A stretch of 48,507 nt of DNA from Chitinophagaceae bacterium (GCA_947455605.1 CANGOX010000015.1:1-48507); one strand, 5' to 3'. Counted from the stretch's first letter, positions 32,307 to 41,832 are shown. The notes: generated from the letters alone by a model not told the origin. Numbers and translations are program-made.

Positions 32307-34006
32307 TGCAGAAAAGATGGAACATATTACAGGTCGATGAATCCAGATCAACGGCCCTGCAGGAATCCCTGAAAATTAATAAGACCCTCTGCCACATACT
32401 TACCCGGCGCGGTATCGATGATTTTGATAAAGCCAAACAATTTTTCCGACCACAATTAACCGAACTGCATGATCCATGGCTGATGAAGGATATGGACAAA
32501 GCCGTTGCCAGAATACTGGCCGCCTTCGAAAAAGGTGAAAAGATACTCGTGTTTGGTGATTATGATGTTGACGGCACTACTTCAGTAGCCAGTGTTTTCC
32601 AGTTCATCCATAACATATACAGTAATACTGATTTCTATATCCCGCATCGCTACCGCGAAGGATATGGCGTATCTAAACTCGGCATTGATTTTGCCAAAGA
32701 GAACGGATTTACCCTGATCATTTCTCTCGACTGCGGTATCAAATCTGTGGAACTGATTACCTATGCAAAAACATTGGATATTGATTTCATTGTTTGCGAT
32801 CACCACTTGCCGGATACAGAATTACCACCGGCTGTTGCTATCCTGAATGCCAAACAGATCGACTGCCCCTACCCCTATAAAGAATTATGCGGATGCGGAG
32901 TTGGATGTAAACTGATGCAGGCACTTGCCCAAAAACTTGGGCTGCCCGATGAATCTTATCTTAACTACCTCGACCTCGTTGCCACAGCCATTGCAGCAGA
33001 TATTGTTCCTATAACCGGTGAGAACCGTACCATGGCTTTTTATGGTTTGAAAAAAGTAAACGAGAACCCCTGTGCCGGTATCAAGGCTTTGATGCAACTG
33101 GCGGGTGTTCAGAAAAAAATGCATATCAGCAACCTGGTATTTGTGATTGCTCCAAGAGTAAACGCAGCCGGGCGCATGGATGATGCACGCAAAGCCGTTC
33201 AGTTATTTGTAGAGAAAGATGACACAAAGGCCCTTGCATTTGCTGAAATGCTGCACAGTGATAATGTTGACCGCCGAGAAGCAGACAGCACTATCACAGA
33301 AGAAGCCCTGGCGATTATTCAGAACGACCCCCATGCTGCTAATAAAAAAACGACTGTTGTTTTTCAGGAACACTGGCATAAAGGTGTGGTGGGTATTGTA
33401 GCCAGCCGCTTGATCGAAACCTATTACAGGCCAACCATCGTTCTCACAAGAAGCGGAGACTACGTTGCCGGTTCTGCCAGAAGTGTGGCAGGTTTTAATT
33501 TATACGAAGCCATCCATGCCTGCCGTGAACATTTATTAGGATATGGCGGTCACTTTGCTGCAGCAGGCATGACCCTACTTCCCGAAAATGTTCAGGCATT
33601 TGCAGATAGTTTTGAAAGAGAAGTGAGTAGGCTCATAACAGATGACCTGTTGATTCCCGAGATCATCATTGATGCAGAGATCCAGTTCTCAGAAATAACA
33701 GAAAGCTTCTACAGTATCCTTTCACAAATGGAACCCTTTGGCCCTGAAAATATGCGGCCGGTATTTATTGCCAGAAAAGTTAAGGATACCGGTTTCTCTA
33801 AAGTAGTGAAGGAACAACATATCCGTTTTGTGCTAAAACAAAACAATATCACTCTCACAGGCATCGGTTTTAATATGGCCGATAAATTTCATCTTCTCCA
33901 ACAGCAAAAGCCAATCGATATCGTTTTCACGATCGATGAAAATGAATGGAACGGCGAAAAGAATCTGCAGATGAAGATGATCGATCTGCGGATTGCGGAG
34001 AGTTGA
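32306..34006 (+). CDS. recJ: Single-stranded-DNA exonuclease RecJ
   Basis: 566 residues, the 5'-3' ssDNA exonuclease of recombination and mismatch repair, DHH phosphoesterase family. Motifs in order: FGDYDVDGTTS (I), DCGIKS (II), DHHLPD (III, the DHH core), the catalytic-side GENRTMAFYGLKKVN, then DHHA1-domain SARSVAGFNLYEAI and GGHFAAAGMT. C-terminal OB-like part ends LQMKMIDLRIAES. The ATG shares one base with the polyprenyl synthase stop (TGATG), so the two are translationally coupled despite unrelated functions. Confidence 0.95.
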   Translation: MQKRWNILQVDESRSTALQESLKINKTLCHILTRRGIDDFDKAKQFFRPQLTELHDPWLMKDMDKAVARILAAFEKGEKILVFGDYDVDGTTSVASVFQFIHNIYSNTDFYIPHRYREGYGVSKLGIDFAKENGFTLIISLDCGIKSVELITYAKTLDIDFIVCDHHLPDTELPPAVAILNAKQIDCPYPYKELCGCGVGCKLMQALAQKLGLPDESYLNYLDLVATAIAADIVPITGENRTMAFYGLKKVNENPCAGIKALMQLAGVQKKMHISNLVFVIAPRVNAAGRMDDARKAVQLFVEKDDTKALAFAEMLHSDNVDRREADSTITEEALAIIQNDPHAANKKTTVVFQEHWHKGVVGIVASRLIETYYRPTIVLTRSGDYVAGSARSVAGFNLYEAIHACREHLLGYGGHFAAAGMTLLPENVQAFADSFEREVSRLITDDLLIPEIIIDAEIQFSEITESFYSILSQMEPFGPENMRPVFIARKVKDTGFSKVVKEQHIRFVLKQNNITLTGIGFNMADKFHLLQQQKPIDIVFTIDENEWNGEKNLQMKMIDLRIAES

Positions 34007-34013
34007 ATTTTTG

Positions 34014-34030
34014 CACACCAAGGCACAAAG
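34014..34030 (+). repeat. Left copy of the CACACCAAGGCACAAAG repeat flanking the GxxExxY gene
   Basis: This exact 17-mer recurs at 34552-34568, on the other side of the GxxExxY gene, as a direct repeat. It is followed by an 8-bp hairpin (34031-34038 with 34058-34065) that spans the 3' end of the GxxExxY gene. Confidence 0.7.
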
Positions 34031-34049
34031 AAACGGTTTGTGGATGCGA

Positions 34050-34433
34050 TTATAGAGAACCGTTTATGATTCGTTTGATCCCAGTTTTGAGAAGTTCCTC
34101 ATTAAAGTTTATCAGTAAGCCTAGTTTTATTCCCGACAATTTAAGGTAAGTAAGCATTTGTTTGTAATGCACCGGAGCAAGGGCTTCAATTGATTTAAGT
34201 TCTACGATCAATTTATTTTCAATCAACAGATCGGCTCTAAACCCCATCTCCATTTTCGTGCCATCCCAAATTACAGGTATTGGGTATTGACGTGTAACAG
34301 TCAGATTATATTTACTGACAAGTTCATGTTCAACGATTGTTTCATAAACAGATTCAAATAAACCCGGGCCAAGATTTGAATGAATATTGTAAGCAACAGA
34401 TACAACTATTTTTGCCAGTTCATTTTCATGCAT
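34050..34433 (-). CDS. GxxExxY protein (PD-(D/E)XK nuclease-like)
   Basis: 127 residues. The family signature GPGLFESVYETIVEHEL (G-x-x-E-x-x-Y) is at residues 22-38; the nuclease-like core follows with FRADLLIENKLIVELKSIEAL, giving the D...(D/E)xK arrangement (Asp, Glu and Lys of ELK). The end LLINFNEELLKTGIKRIIN is typical. Its biological role is not established. The gene is a monocistron sitting in a region that carries CACAAAGG repeats on both sides. Confidence 0.88.
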   Translation of the reverse strand: MHENELAKIVVSVAYNIHSNLGPGLFESVYETIVEHELVSKYNLTVTRQYPIPVIWDGTKMEMGFRADLLIENKLIVELKSIEALAPVHYKQMLTYLKLSGIKLGLLINFNEELLKTGIKRIINGSL

Positions 34434-34517
34434 AGCATCTAATTATGATACCTGCAAAATAGCCCTTTCGGCAAAACCAAAAACGCGTATTAATACCCTA
34501 AAATCAGCAACAAAAAA

Positions 34518-34574
34518 CCGTGCCTTTGTGCCTTTGTGTGGAATATTATCTCACACCAAGGCACAAAGGCACAG
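34518..34574. repeat. Right repeat of the GxxExxY gene, an inverted pair of CACAAAGG words
   Basis: Arms 34518-34541 and 34551-34574 pair at 21 of 24 positions with a 9-nt loop. The right arm carries the 17-mer found at 34014-34030 and AAGGCACAAAGGCAC found at 9368-9382. It lies between the GxxExxY start and the htpG stop. Confidence 0.75.
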
Positions 34575-34615
34575 TTAGATTCGTTTCAATAATAGGATAT
34601 ATGCGAATCGATACC

Positions 34616-36475
34616 TTATCCTTCAATCACCGGCTTTGTCGTTTCCCCCTGCAACAACTCAACACTCCGGTTAATAAAATTTGTCAGTTCCGCTCCTTTC
34701 AATAAACCTTGTGATAACAAAGCCAGATCGGCCAGATTTCTTACCTGCTTTTGCTGAACGGCGGTATTGGATTCTTTCAAAAGCGTTTGATAGATCGGGT
34801 GATTACCATTTACCGTTAATGTAACCTCATCCGGCATCTGAGCATAGAAAGCCGTCATACCACCTCCCGCCGCACCCATATCTTTCATACGGCGCATAAA
34901 CTCAGGGCGTGTGGCTACCACTGGTGCAGATTCAGGACTCAAGCCCTTGATCTCAGTAGTTACATGCAGCTGCTCAATTTCAAGCGTAAACAATTCTTTC
35001 AGTTTACCCTCCTCATCCTTACTCAAAACACTATCATTGCTTTCCTGTTTGTCGATCAGGTTATCTACGATATCCGCATCTACGCGAACAAACGTAACAT
35101 TCTCCCATTTCATCTCCATGGTGTTGATGAAAGCTGCATCTACCAAGGTTTCCATTTTCACAACAGTATAGCCCTTCACTTTACATGCCTGGATATAGGC
35201 ATCCTGCTGAACAGGATTAGTGGTATACAGGATCACCTGTTTGCCATCTTTATTTTTCTGTAAGGCTTCCGTAGCTGTTTTATATTCTTCAAGTGTATGG
35301 AACTTACCTGTGGTATCTTCCATCACCAGAAACTTATTGGCTTTATCGAGGAATTTATCATCCGTCATCATACCATACTTCACAAATAAACCGAGGCTCT
35401 CCCATTTTTCTTCGAGTGAACTTCTATCATTGCGGAAGATCTCATCCAGTTTATCAGCAACCTTCTTGGTGATATGCGCATTGATCTTTTTTACATTCGG
35501 ATCGCCCTGTAAATAACTACGGCTAACGTTCAACGGAATATCCGGACTATCGATCACACCCTGCAACAACATCAGAAATTCCGGTACAATATCTTTTACT
35601 TCATCCGTTACAAAAACCTGGTTACAGTATAGCTGGATTTTATCTTTTTGAATTTCGTAGCTCTGTTTGATCTTGGGGAAATACAATACACCCGTAAGGT
35701 TGAAGGGATAATCCACATTCAGGTGTATCCAGAACAAAGGTGTTTCATTGTAAGGATATAATTCTTTATAGAATTTCTCGTAATCTTCTTTACTTAATTC
35801 AGAAGGTTTTTTGATCCAGATCGGATCTGTATTGTTGATGGATTTTTCTTCTTCCTCCTTTTTCTCTCCTGCTTCTGAAAAATAGATCGCAACCGGTAGG
35901 AACTTACAAAACCTTTCGAGGATACTGCGAATCCTTCCGGCTTCTAAAAATTCTTTGCTCTCTTCATTCACATGCAGCACGATCTTGGTACCACGCTCGC
36001 TATAATCAACATCATATAATTCAAACTCCGGACTGCCATCACAGCTCCAGTAAACACCACTTCCTTCTTTATGGCTCTTGGTAAAGATCTCCACCTTATC
36101 ACTCACCATAAAAGAGCTGTAAAAGCCCAATCCAAAATGCCCGATGATATTGGCATCTTTATATTTTTCCATAAACTCTTCAGCTCCGCTGAAAGCCACC
36201 TGGTTGATATATTTATCAACCTCTTCACCTGTCATACCCACCCCACGGTCAATTATACTCAGGGTCTTTTCTTTCGCATCCAGAACTACATCGATCCTTA
36301 ACTCACCTAGTTCACCCTTGGCTTCGCCGAGAGAGGATAAGGTCTTCAGTTTTTGGGAAGCATCTACCGCATTGCTCACCAGCTCACGTAAAAAGATCTC
36401 GTGATCGCTGTAAAGGAATTTCTTAATGATCGGGAATATATTCTCAGTCTGTACCCGTATCTGGCCTTTTTGCAT
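34616..36475 (-). CDS. htpG: Molecular chaperone HtpG (Hsp90)
   Basis: 619 residues. Cytoplasmic ATP-dependent chaperone dimer. ATP-binding GHKL motifs are seen: IFLRELVSNAVDAS, IIDRGVGMTG, IIGHFGLGFYSSFMV. The middle domain includes PLFWIHLNVDYPFNLTGVLYFPK and the catalytic-loop segment DIPLNVSRSYLQGDP; the C-terminal dimer domain follows. ATG 36475 (MQKGQIRVQTENIFPII) is the family start; the long upstream extension to 36682 has no family match and overlaps the intergenic space after the DUF5689 gene. The length is normal. Confidence 0.95.
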   Translation of the reverse strand: MQKGQIRVQTENIFPIIKKFLYSDHEIFLRELVSNAVDASQKLKTLSSLGEAKGELGELRIDVVLDAKEKTLSIIDRGVGMTGEEVDKYINQVAFSGAEEFMEKYKDANIIGHFGLGFYSSFMVSDKVEIFTKSHKEGSGVYWSCDGSPEFELYDVDYSERGTKIVLHVNEESKEFLEAGRIRSILERFCKFLPVAIYFSEAGEKKEEEEKSINNTDPIWIKKPSELSKEDYEKFYKELYPYNETPLFWIHLNVDYPFNLTGVLYFPKIKQSYEIQKDKIQLYCNQVFVTDEVKDIVPEFLMLLQGVIDSPDIPLNVSRSYLQGDPNVKKINAHITKKVADKLDEIFRNDRSSLEEKWESLGLFVKYGMMTDDKFLDKANKFLVMEDTTGKFHTLEEYKTATEALQKNKDGKQVILYTTNPVQQDAYIQACKVKGYTVVKMETLVDAAFINTMEMKWENVTFVRVDADIVDNLIDKQESNDSVLSKDEEGKLKELFTLEIEQLHVTTEIKGLSPESAPVVATRPEFMRRMKDMGAAGGGMTAFYAQMPDEVTLTVNGNHPIYQTLLKESNTAVQQKQVRNLADLALLSQGLLKGAELTNFINRSVELLQGETTKPVIEG

Positions 36476-36599
36476 AATGATTCGTTTGGATGCGGATGTG
36501 CAAAGAAAATACCAAATACCGTTTTGCTGACAGGATGGCAAGCAAATACCCCTGGGCCCCGGTCGTTTCTTATTTTGACAGGAAAAAACTTCAGAAACC

Positions 36600-37952
36600 C
36601 TAATTGCCCACGATCCTGACATTATCGATCTGAAAACTGGTTGTCCGCTTGTCGGTAGCAGAAACCGGGTCGGCTCCCTCATACCTGAAAGCGATATAGA
36701 CCAGCCCGGAAAATCCCGAAAGACTGATATTTCCCGAACCCGCCCAATCAGTAGCCAATCCGGTAACAGAACCTTTTGAAATATTTGCTTTCAGTACTAC
36801 CCATTTGGCTTTCCAGGGCGTATTGCCCCCATCATAGTTGGAAGAGATGTAGACTTGCAAAACAGCCCCATTATCAAACCCGTCCTTAGTTTGAAAACTA
36901 AGCAGTTCATTGGCAGAATTACTCAAATTAACCGGTGGCGATACCAGCCAGCTGATCACCAATGGCTGGTTACCCGCAAAGGCATTGATCTCGGCATAGC
37001 GGTTATTGCCAAATGATTTTCCCTGGTACGATCTGCCTCCGGATTCATTGATATTTTTCCATCCCGGCAGCACAAGATCTCCACTGGTATTGGCTACTTC
37101 AAAATCTTCATTGAACAAAACTTTCGAACCTGTGCCGGTGCAACGCAGTCCGTTCATTTGCACATCTGAAGTATCGCGGATCATCAATTGTTTCTCTTTG
37201 TTGAACACACTATAGATGGCTGTAATACTTCCATTACCTCTGGGTGTTTTGATATTCGCGAAATTGGCAAAACCCCCGCTCCGCAGAAAAACACTTCCTA
37301 CACCACAGGCTTTCAAAGTTCTGTTGGCAGATTGTTTATTGATCACATCCGCATAGGTTCTGCCGGTGTCCGATACCGCAAACTCAAGATCATTGATCTG
37401 TATCAGGCAACTTTGTAACGTATCGTGCAAGTCATCGATCCTCACAGTTTTCGGGGTCAGTTGATTGTTCAGGTTTTTCTTAACAATATATCTGTCAAAC
37501 AAGGGTAAGGGAATTCCGGTAAGTTCGGGATACGCCGGGTCTGTTCTGTCTACGCTGGCTCCTATCTGCATTAATCCTGCATAATCACCCAGCCAGAGTC
37601 CTTTTAGTTTAATCGCCAATCTTCTTCCTACCGGATAATCTGTATATAAACCGGATGCGCCCATGCGCACAGTAACGCCACCGGTACTATCCTGTAATAC
37701 GATCGATTTATAAAAATTATCTTCTTTATCATCAGCAACCACAACCCCTTCAATGATCCATTCATCCAGCACCAGTTCAAAGTTTCCATTGAAATGCATT
37801 TTATGAAGATCACGGATAGACAGGTTCGGTTGAATATCCGGGCCGTTATAAGACGGTGGTGCATCAAAGGGTTTATTACAGGATAAAATGCCCAGTAAAT
37901 TGATCAGTACCACCTGTTTCATTATGCTGGCACCTGCATTCTTTTTTATCAT
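36600..37952 (-). CDS. DUF5689 surface lipoprotein with a choice-of-anchor J domain
   Basis: 450 residues. Lipoprotein signal with Cys in LINLLGILSCNKP, so probably outer-membrane and, as for many Bacteroidota lipoproteins, possibly surface-exposed. Residues about 40-260 match DUF5689 (WIIEGVVVADDKEDNFYKSIVLQDSTGGVTVRMG, an OB-like beta domain); residues about 285-450 match choice-of-anchor J beta-sandwich (FNEDFEVANTSGDLVLPGWKNI ... FQIDNVRIVG). The start ATG overlaps the receptor stop as ATGA, so the two are coupled. Role inferred: substrate capture for the receptor. Confidence 0.85.
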   Translation of the reverse strand: MIKKNAGASIMKQVVLINLLGILSCNKPFDAPPSYNGPDIQPNLSIRDLHKMHFNGNFELVLDEWIIEGVVVADDKEDNFYKSIVLQDSTGGVTVRMGASGLYTDYPVGRRLAIKLKGLWLGDYAGLMQIGASVDRTDPAYPELTGIPLPLFDRYIVKKNLNNQLTPKTVRIDDLHDTLQSCLIQINDLEFAVSDTGRTYADVINKQSANRTLKACGVGSVFLRSGGFANFANIKTPRGNGSITAIYSVFNKEKQLMIRDTSDVQMNGLRCTGTGSKVLFNEDFEVANTSGDLVLPGWKNINESGGRSYQGKSFGNNRYAEINAFAGNQPLVISWLVSPPVNLSNSANELLSFQTKDGFDNGAVLQVYISSNYDGGNTPWKAKWVVLKANISKGSVTGLATDWAGSGNISLSGFSGLVYIAFRYEGADPVSATDKRTTSFQIDNVRIVGN

Positions 37953-40519
37953 AACCGTAAACTGATATTGATTGAGAAATTCAAACCCATTGCATGGAAA
38001 TATTTCGGCGGAAATTTATCCGGGTTCTTTGTATCCGTATCAAACCGCAATTGTTCATAGCCTCCTGAAATGATGGTTCGATCATTCAACAGGTTATTGA
38101 TGCTGAGATAAAACAGCAGGGTTCGTTTTAGCTTAGATCCGAAGAAATGATTGCGCCAGGAACTGCCTGCTGAAAGATCCATCGTAAACTGATCCGGTAA
38201 TTTTACCTGCTGAATCATCCGGTTCCATTGATCAGATCCTTCCTGGATATTTTCCAATGCCGCATAGGTTCTGCGCAAGGGATTATAGTCGATCCATTGT
38301 TCTCTGAAATAACTCCCTGTGATATCCAAATAAAAACTGCCAGCAGACTGGTAATGAATACCCAAACCATACGCTTCCTGCGGTGTTCCGGCCACGCGAT
38401 AGTTTTGCGAATAGATGACACTTCTTTCCAGAACAGCCGCATCATTATCTGCTGTTACCGTAACCAGTTGCCTGCTGCTTTCATAATAGCGGCCCAGAGA
38501 AGCCGCTGCATTAAGGTTAATCTTTCCAGACAATTTCAAGTCTACTCCTAGCTCGGCTCCAAAATGAAGTTTATCAATACCTGTTAACGCATAGTTCACA
38601 AAACTCATATAGCCGTCATGATAGAAAGTGGTAATGTTCATCCCATTCAGCAACTTTGCAGCATATCCGCTCATCCGCATTTTTATAGAAGGGGCGTTCC
38701 ACACATAACCCGCTTCAACAGATCGTATGGTTTGATTCCGGATCTCTTCCTGTTTTGTGTCACGGGTACGGGGAGAAATAAATACATCATCAAACAAGGG
38801 AGCCTGGGTTAATACGCCTCCGTAGAGGTAGAGGTATTTTCTGCCATTGATCTTATATGTGATCCCCGCTTTACACGCATAATTTGCAAACTCATTGGGT
38901 TCTGATCTTCCTAATGAATTATCCGGAAACAATCCATTTTGCATATATCCCTCCCGCTGGTAATACAGATATTGCAAAGAGACAGCAGCAAAATAATCGA
39001 TCTTTTTTTGCGAACCATTTACCTGCATCCACCCATTTGCCTTCTGTGTGTTCACGCCATAATCATAACCATATACATCTCCTTTCCTTACGATCCTGTT
39101 TAGGTGATGGATATCGTTTTGAATGGCCAACGGGTCATTGGGGAAATCGCTTTCTGCAAACTGGTTCCAGTCAACAAAAAATTCGCCTCCCAGGAGATCG
39201 TTGATCTTCTTAAAATAACGGGCCGATTGTAACTGAAAAGAAATACCGCCTGCAAAATCCAGCGCTTTATTCAGTGGCGCATGAAACACGCTGCTCAATT
39301 CAATCCGTTTAACTGCAGCCACCCTTTCTTCAAGAATATAATGCGATCGCATTCCGCTTACCGTATTACCCACTATCCCATCTGCATCACTCACCGATTC
39401 CACAGTATTTCTGTTCACTTCGTACAAACGGTTCCAGTTGATCTGCCGCAGGCTTTCATCATCGCTCATAATGGCCAACTGATTGACCCTTACCATAGAA
39501 TCGGTTTGATAACCCGGCAGGTAACGATAATAATCCGGCCTCGGGTCCGGTGCCCTATACCAATCCATAGCCGTGCGGCTTCTCTCACCCACACAAATAC
39601 CTAAGGAACTTGTCAATGAACTGTGGTTATTCATTTTCTGCTCATGTGTAATGATCATTACCGGCTGATGCCCCTTAGAAATATTCGCATTTCTTTTTTT
39701 ACCCGATTGGTAACCCCAATTTGGATTATAAAATACAGTACCGGCCAAGTCAGCAGACTCTTTCAGGATCGCAGCCTGACTTCCATTCTCAGAAGAAGAA
39801 CCAAATAATATTATCGATAGTAACCGATCGTTACTTAAGCGTTTATCGATGCCCACATAATAACTGTATCCCCGGTTACCTGTGCCCGGCATATAGCCTT
39901 CATCCGCAAAACGAAAGCTTCCCGATACAGTGAAAGCCCATCCCCTTTTATTCATTCCCCGGCTTTTTGAAAACATCCACCGATGCGCAAAACTTCTGTT
40001 CGAAAATGCATAACTCACCTGCTCCTGCACTCTTTGCTTAGTTGCACGCATATCCAATATGGTTGTATGGCCGATATTACCAAATGCCGCTTCATTGTTT
40101 CGCCATCCCAGCCAGCTTTGTGTATTGCGTGTTACATCATTCAAGCCACTCCATAAACCAAATTGCGTATTACCATCTATGGGGTTATTCATTGAGATCC
40201 CATTGATCTGTGTTTCAGAAAAACGTTGATCATATCCCCGCATCCTGAACCTTACCACATTAAAATGAAAAGCTGCCATAGTCTGCACCAGATCCCTGTT
40301 GGCAGCAAGCAGAGAGGGAAGGAACGGGGCATTGTCATCATTGCGCGACTGCTCATTCACGGTAACCACAGGAAGCTCGTACACCATATCCGCTGCGGCC
40401 TCCAGCGCCTGCAGGCTGTCTGTGAATTTGTTTTTGACAACCTTTCTGACAGGTTTCGTCTGGGCAGACACGCCCTGCACCACACATAAAGAAATCAATA
40501 ACCCCATACATTTAGACAT
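37949..40519 (-). CDS. TonB-dependent outer-membrane receptor
   Basis: 856 residues. Signal peptide MSKCMGLLISLCVVQGVSAQ; a possible TonB-box-like VYELPVVTVNEQ (near 45); a plug domain including FRMRGYDQRFSETQINGISMNNPIDG and WSGLNDVTRNTQ; then a 22-strand-type barrel to the C-terminus (GLNFSINISLRL). Unlike most Bacteroidota receptors of this kind it lacks a carboxypeptidase-D-like N-terminal domain. The substrate is unknown. The downstream, overlapping DUF5689 gene and the divergent exported nuclease point to uptake of nucleic-acid or phosphate compounds. ATG 40519 is preferred to TTG 40540; ATG 40525 is also possible. Confidence 0.88.
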   Translation of the reverse strand: MSKCMGLLISLCVVQGVSAQTKPVRKVVKNKFTDSLQALEAAADMVYELPVVTVNEQSRNDDNAPFLPSLLAANRDLVQTMAAFHFNVVRFRMRGYDQRFSETQINGISMNNPIDGNTQFGLWSGLNDVTRNTQSWLGWRNNEAAFGNIGHTTILDMRATKQRVQEQVSYAFSNRSFAHRWMFSKSRGMNKRGWAFTVSGSFRFADEGYMPGTGNRGYSYYVGIDKRLSNDRLLSIILFGSSSENGSQAAILKESADLAGTVFYNPNWGYQSGKKRNANISKGHQPVMIITHEQKMNNHSSLTSSLGICVGERSRTAMDWYRAPDPRPDYYRYLPGYQTDSMVRVNQLAIMSDDESLRQINWNRLYEVNRNTVESVSDADGIVGNTVSGMRSHYILEERVAAVKRIELSSVFHAPLNKALDFAGGISFQLQSARYFKKINDLLGGEFFVDWNQFAESDFPNDPLAIQNDIHHLNRIVRKGDVYGYDYGVNTQKANGWMQVNGSQKKIDYFAAVSLQYLYYQREGYMQNGLFPDNSLGRSEPNEFANYACKAGITYKINGRKYLYLYGGVLTQAPLFDDVFISPRTRDTKQEEIRNQTIRSVEAGYVWNAPSIKMRMSGYAAKLLNGMNITTFYHDGYMSFVNYALTGIDKLHFGAELGVDLKLSGKINLNAAASLGRYYESSRQLVTVTADNDAAVLERSVIYSQNYRVAGTPQEAYGLGIHYQSAGSFYLDITGSYFREQWIDYNPLRRTYAALENIQEGSDQWNRMIQQVKLPDQFTMDLSAGSSWRNHFFGSKLKRTLLFYLSINNLLNDRTIISGGYEQLRFDTDTKNPDKFPPKYFHAMGLNFSINISLRL

Positions 40520-40654
40520 AAGCATTCTTTTGTCGATCAATGAACAGGGGTATCAAAACAAACAGATAGTGAAAATAATATACCAGTGCCACTGCCACAT
40601 CAACTGCGTATATTTTCTGCGGTTAATACGCTATACATAAAGCATTTTACACGG

Positions 40655-40662
40655 TAGGTTTG
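40655..40662 (+). promoter_or_regulatory. Candidate -7 box (TAGGTTTG) of the EEP nuclease gene
   Basis: Perfect TAnnTTTG match 17 nt before the ATG at 40680. No good -33 element is seen. It lies in the shared upstream region with the receptor gene. Confidence 0.35.
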
Positions 40663-40679
40663 TTAGCTGATCATTTAGT

Positions 40680-41717
40680 ATGAAATGGATGACTTTTTTA
40701 TTGGTATCATTTACCCTCTCGGTTGTATCCGCCCAGGAAAAAAAATATTTTGCCTGCATCGTGGCGTTCTATAATCTCGAAAACTTTTACGATACCATTC
40801 ATAACACTACCATCAATGATGATGACTTTACACCCAATGGCAGTAAACATTATACGAGTGATATCTATTTTGATAAAGTAAATAAACTCGCCACAGTACT
40901 AAGTAAGATCGGAACAGCTATCACACCCGAAGGCCCTGCATTGATTGGTGTTGCCGAGATCGAGAACGATACCGTATTAAGCGATCTGGTTCATCATCCC
41001 TTACTCAGCCCACGCCATTACCAGATCATCCATTACGATTCAAAAGATCCACGGGGTATTGATGTGGGGCTTCTCTATAACCCCGGATTCTTTATTCCGG
41101 AAAAAGCAGAAAAACTCTTTGTGCCATTACCCGGCAACAGCAAAGCTGCCTTTTACACTAGAGATATTTTGTATGTAAAAGGCCAGCTCGCCGGCGAACC
41201 GGTTCATATTTATGTAAACCACTGGCCCAGCAGGCGGGGTGGCGAAGAAAGAAGTTCGCCCGCAAGAGAAACCGCAGCCGCTGTTTGTAAAAAACATATC
41301 GACTCCATTCTCGAAAAAGATCCTGCTGCCAAAATCATCCTTATGGGCGACCTGAATGATGACCCCGACAGTCCAAGCATCACAAAGATCCTTAAAGCCA
41401 AACCCAGGATCACAGAAACCGCCCCAGGAGAATTATTCAACCCCTGGGCGGAACCCTATTCCCGCGGAATTGGCACCCTCGCCAACCGCGACAGCTGGGG
41501 GCTGTTCGACCAGATCATCCTGTCCCATGCCTGGCTAAACCGGAACCAGCAAAGCCTGTTTTACCATCAAAACTTCATCTTCAACCCCCGTTTCTTGAAG
41601 GAAGACGCCGGACGATACAAAGGCTACCCCATGCGCACCTGGGACGGCAACACCTACCGCGGCGGCTACAGCGACCACTTCCCCACCTACATCATATTAC
41701 TAAAACCCATCAAATAA
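40680..41717 (+). CDS. Exported endonuclease/exonuclease/phosphatase-family protein
   Basis: 345 residues. Signal peptide MKWMTFLLVSFTLSVVSAQ, so it acts in the periplasm or outside. EEP motifs are complete: VAFYNLENFYD (Asn), GVAEIEN (metal Glu), YDSKDPRGIDVGLLY, IYVNHWPSRRGG (catalytic His), ILMGDLNDDPDSPS (Asp/Asn), DQIILS and the final GGYSDHFP (Asp-His pair). Substrate could be DNA, RNA, a nucleotide or an inositol/lipid phosphate; the closely spaced receptor and DUF5689 genes fit nucleic-acid or phosphate use. No partner in its own direction until the ribosomal genes. Confidence 0.88.
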   Translation: MKWMTFLLVSFTLSVVSAQEKKYFACIVAFYNLENFYDTIHNTTINDDDFTPNGSKHYTSDIYFDKVNKLATVLSKIGTAITPEGPALIGVAEIENDTVLSDLVHHPLLSPRHYQIIHYDSKDPRGIDVGLLYNPGFFIPEKAEKLFVPLPGNSKAAFYTRDILYVKGQLAGEPVHIYVNHWPSRRGGEERSSPARETAAAVCKKHIDSILEKDPAAKIILMGDLNDDPDSPSITKILKAKPRITETAPGELFNPWAEPYSRGIGTLANRDSWGLFDQIILSHAWLNRNQQSLFYHQNFIFNPRFLKEDAGRYKGYPMRTWDGNTYRGGYSDHFPTYIILLKPIK

Positions 41718-41766
41718 TAAGCTTCTCAGGTAAAAAATGTGGAAATTCGCCCCAAACCCCCGCCGT

Positions 41767-41798
41767 AATTACTAATTTCTAATTATTAATTACTAATT
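41767..41798. repeat. AATTACTAATT direct repeat upstream of rpsF
   Basis: AATTACTAATT occurs at 41767-41777 and 41788-41798, and twice also inside the hairpin near 14.5 kb (14524-14534, 14538-14548). Here there is no inverted partner. It lies in the gap after the EEP nuclease gene, 27 nt before the rpsF promoter box. Confidence 0.5.
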
Positions 41799-41824
41799 AT
41801 CCCCTCACTTTCCCTCCTTTTCCC

Positions 41825-41832
41825 TACTTTTG
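41825..41832 (+). promoter_or_regulatory. -7 box (TACTTTTG) of the rpsF operon
   Basis: Perfect TAnnTTTG match, 87 nt before the rpsF ATG. The leader would be about 80 nt, long enough for a regulatory structure. No clear -33 element. Confidence 0.45.

Noticed and set aside
34014..34574. Composite transposon or insertion sequence around the GxxExxY gene
   Set aside because: The flanking repeats are 17 bp, no transposase and no target-site duplication are visible, so no mobile-element call is made.
41766..41800. tRNA or small RNA gene in the gap before rpsF
   Set aside because: No cloverleaf or known RNA landmark; the AATTACTAATT words account for the signal.
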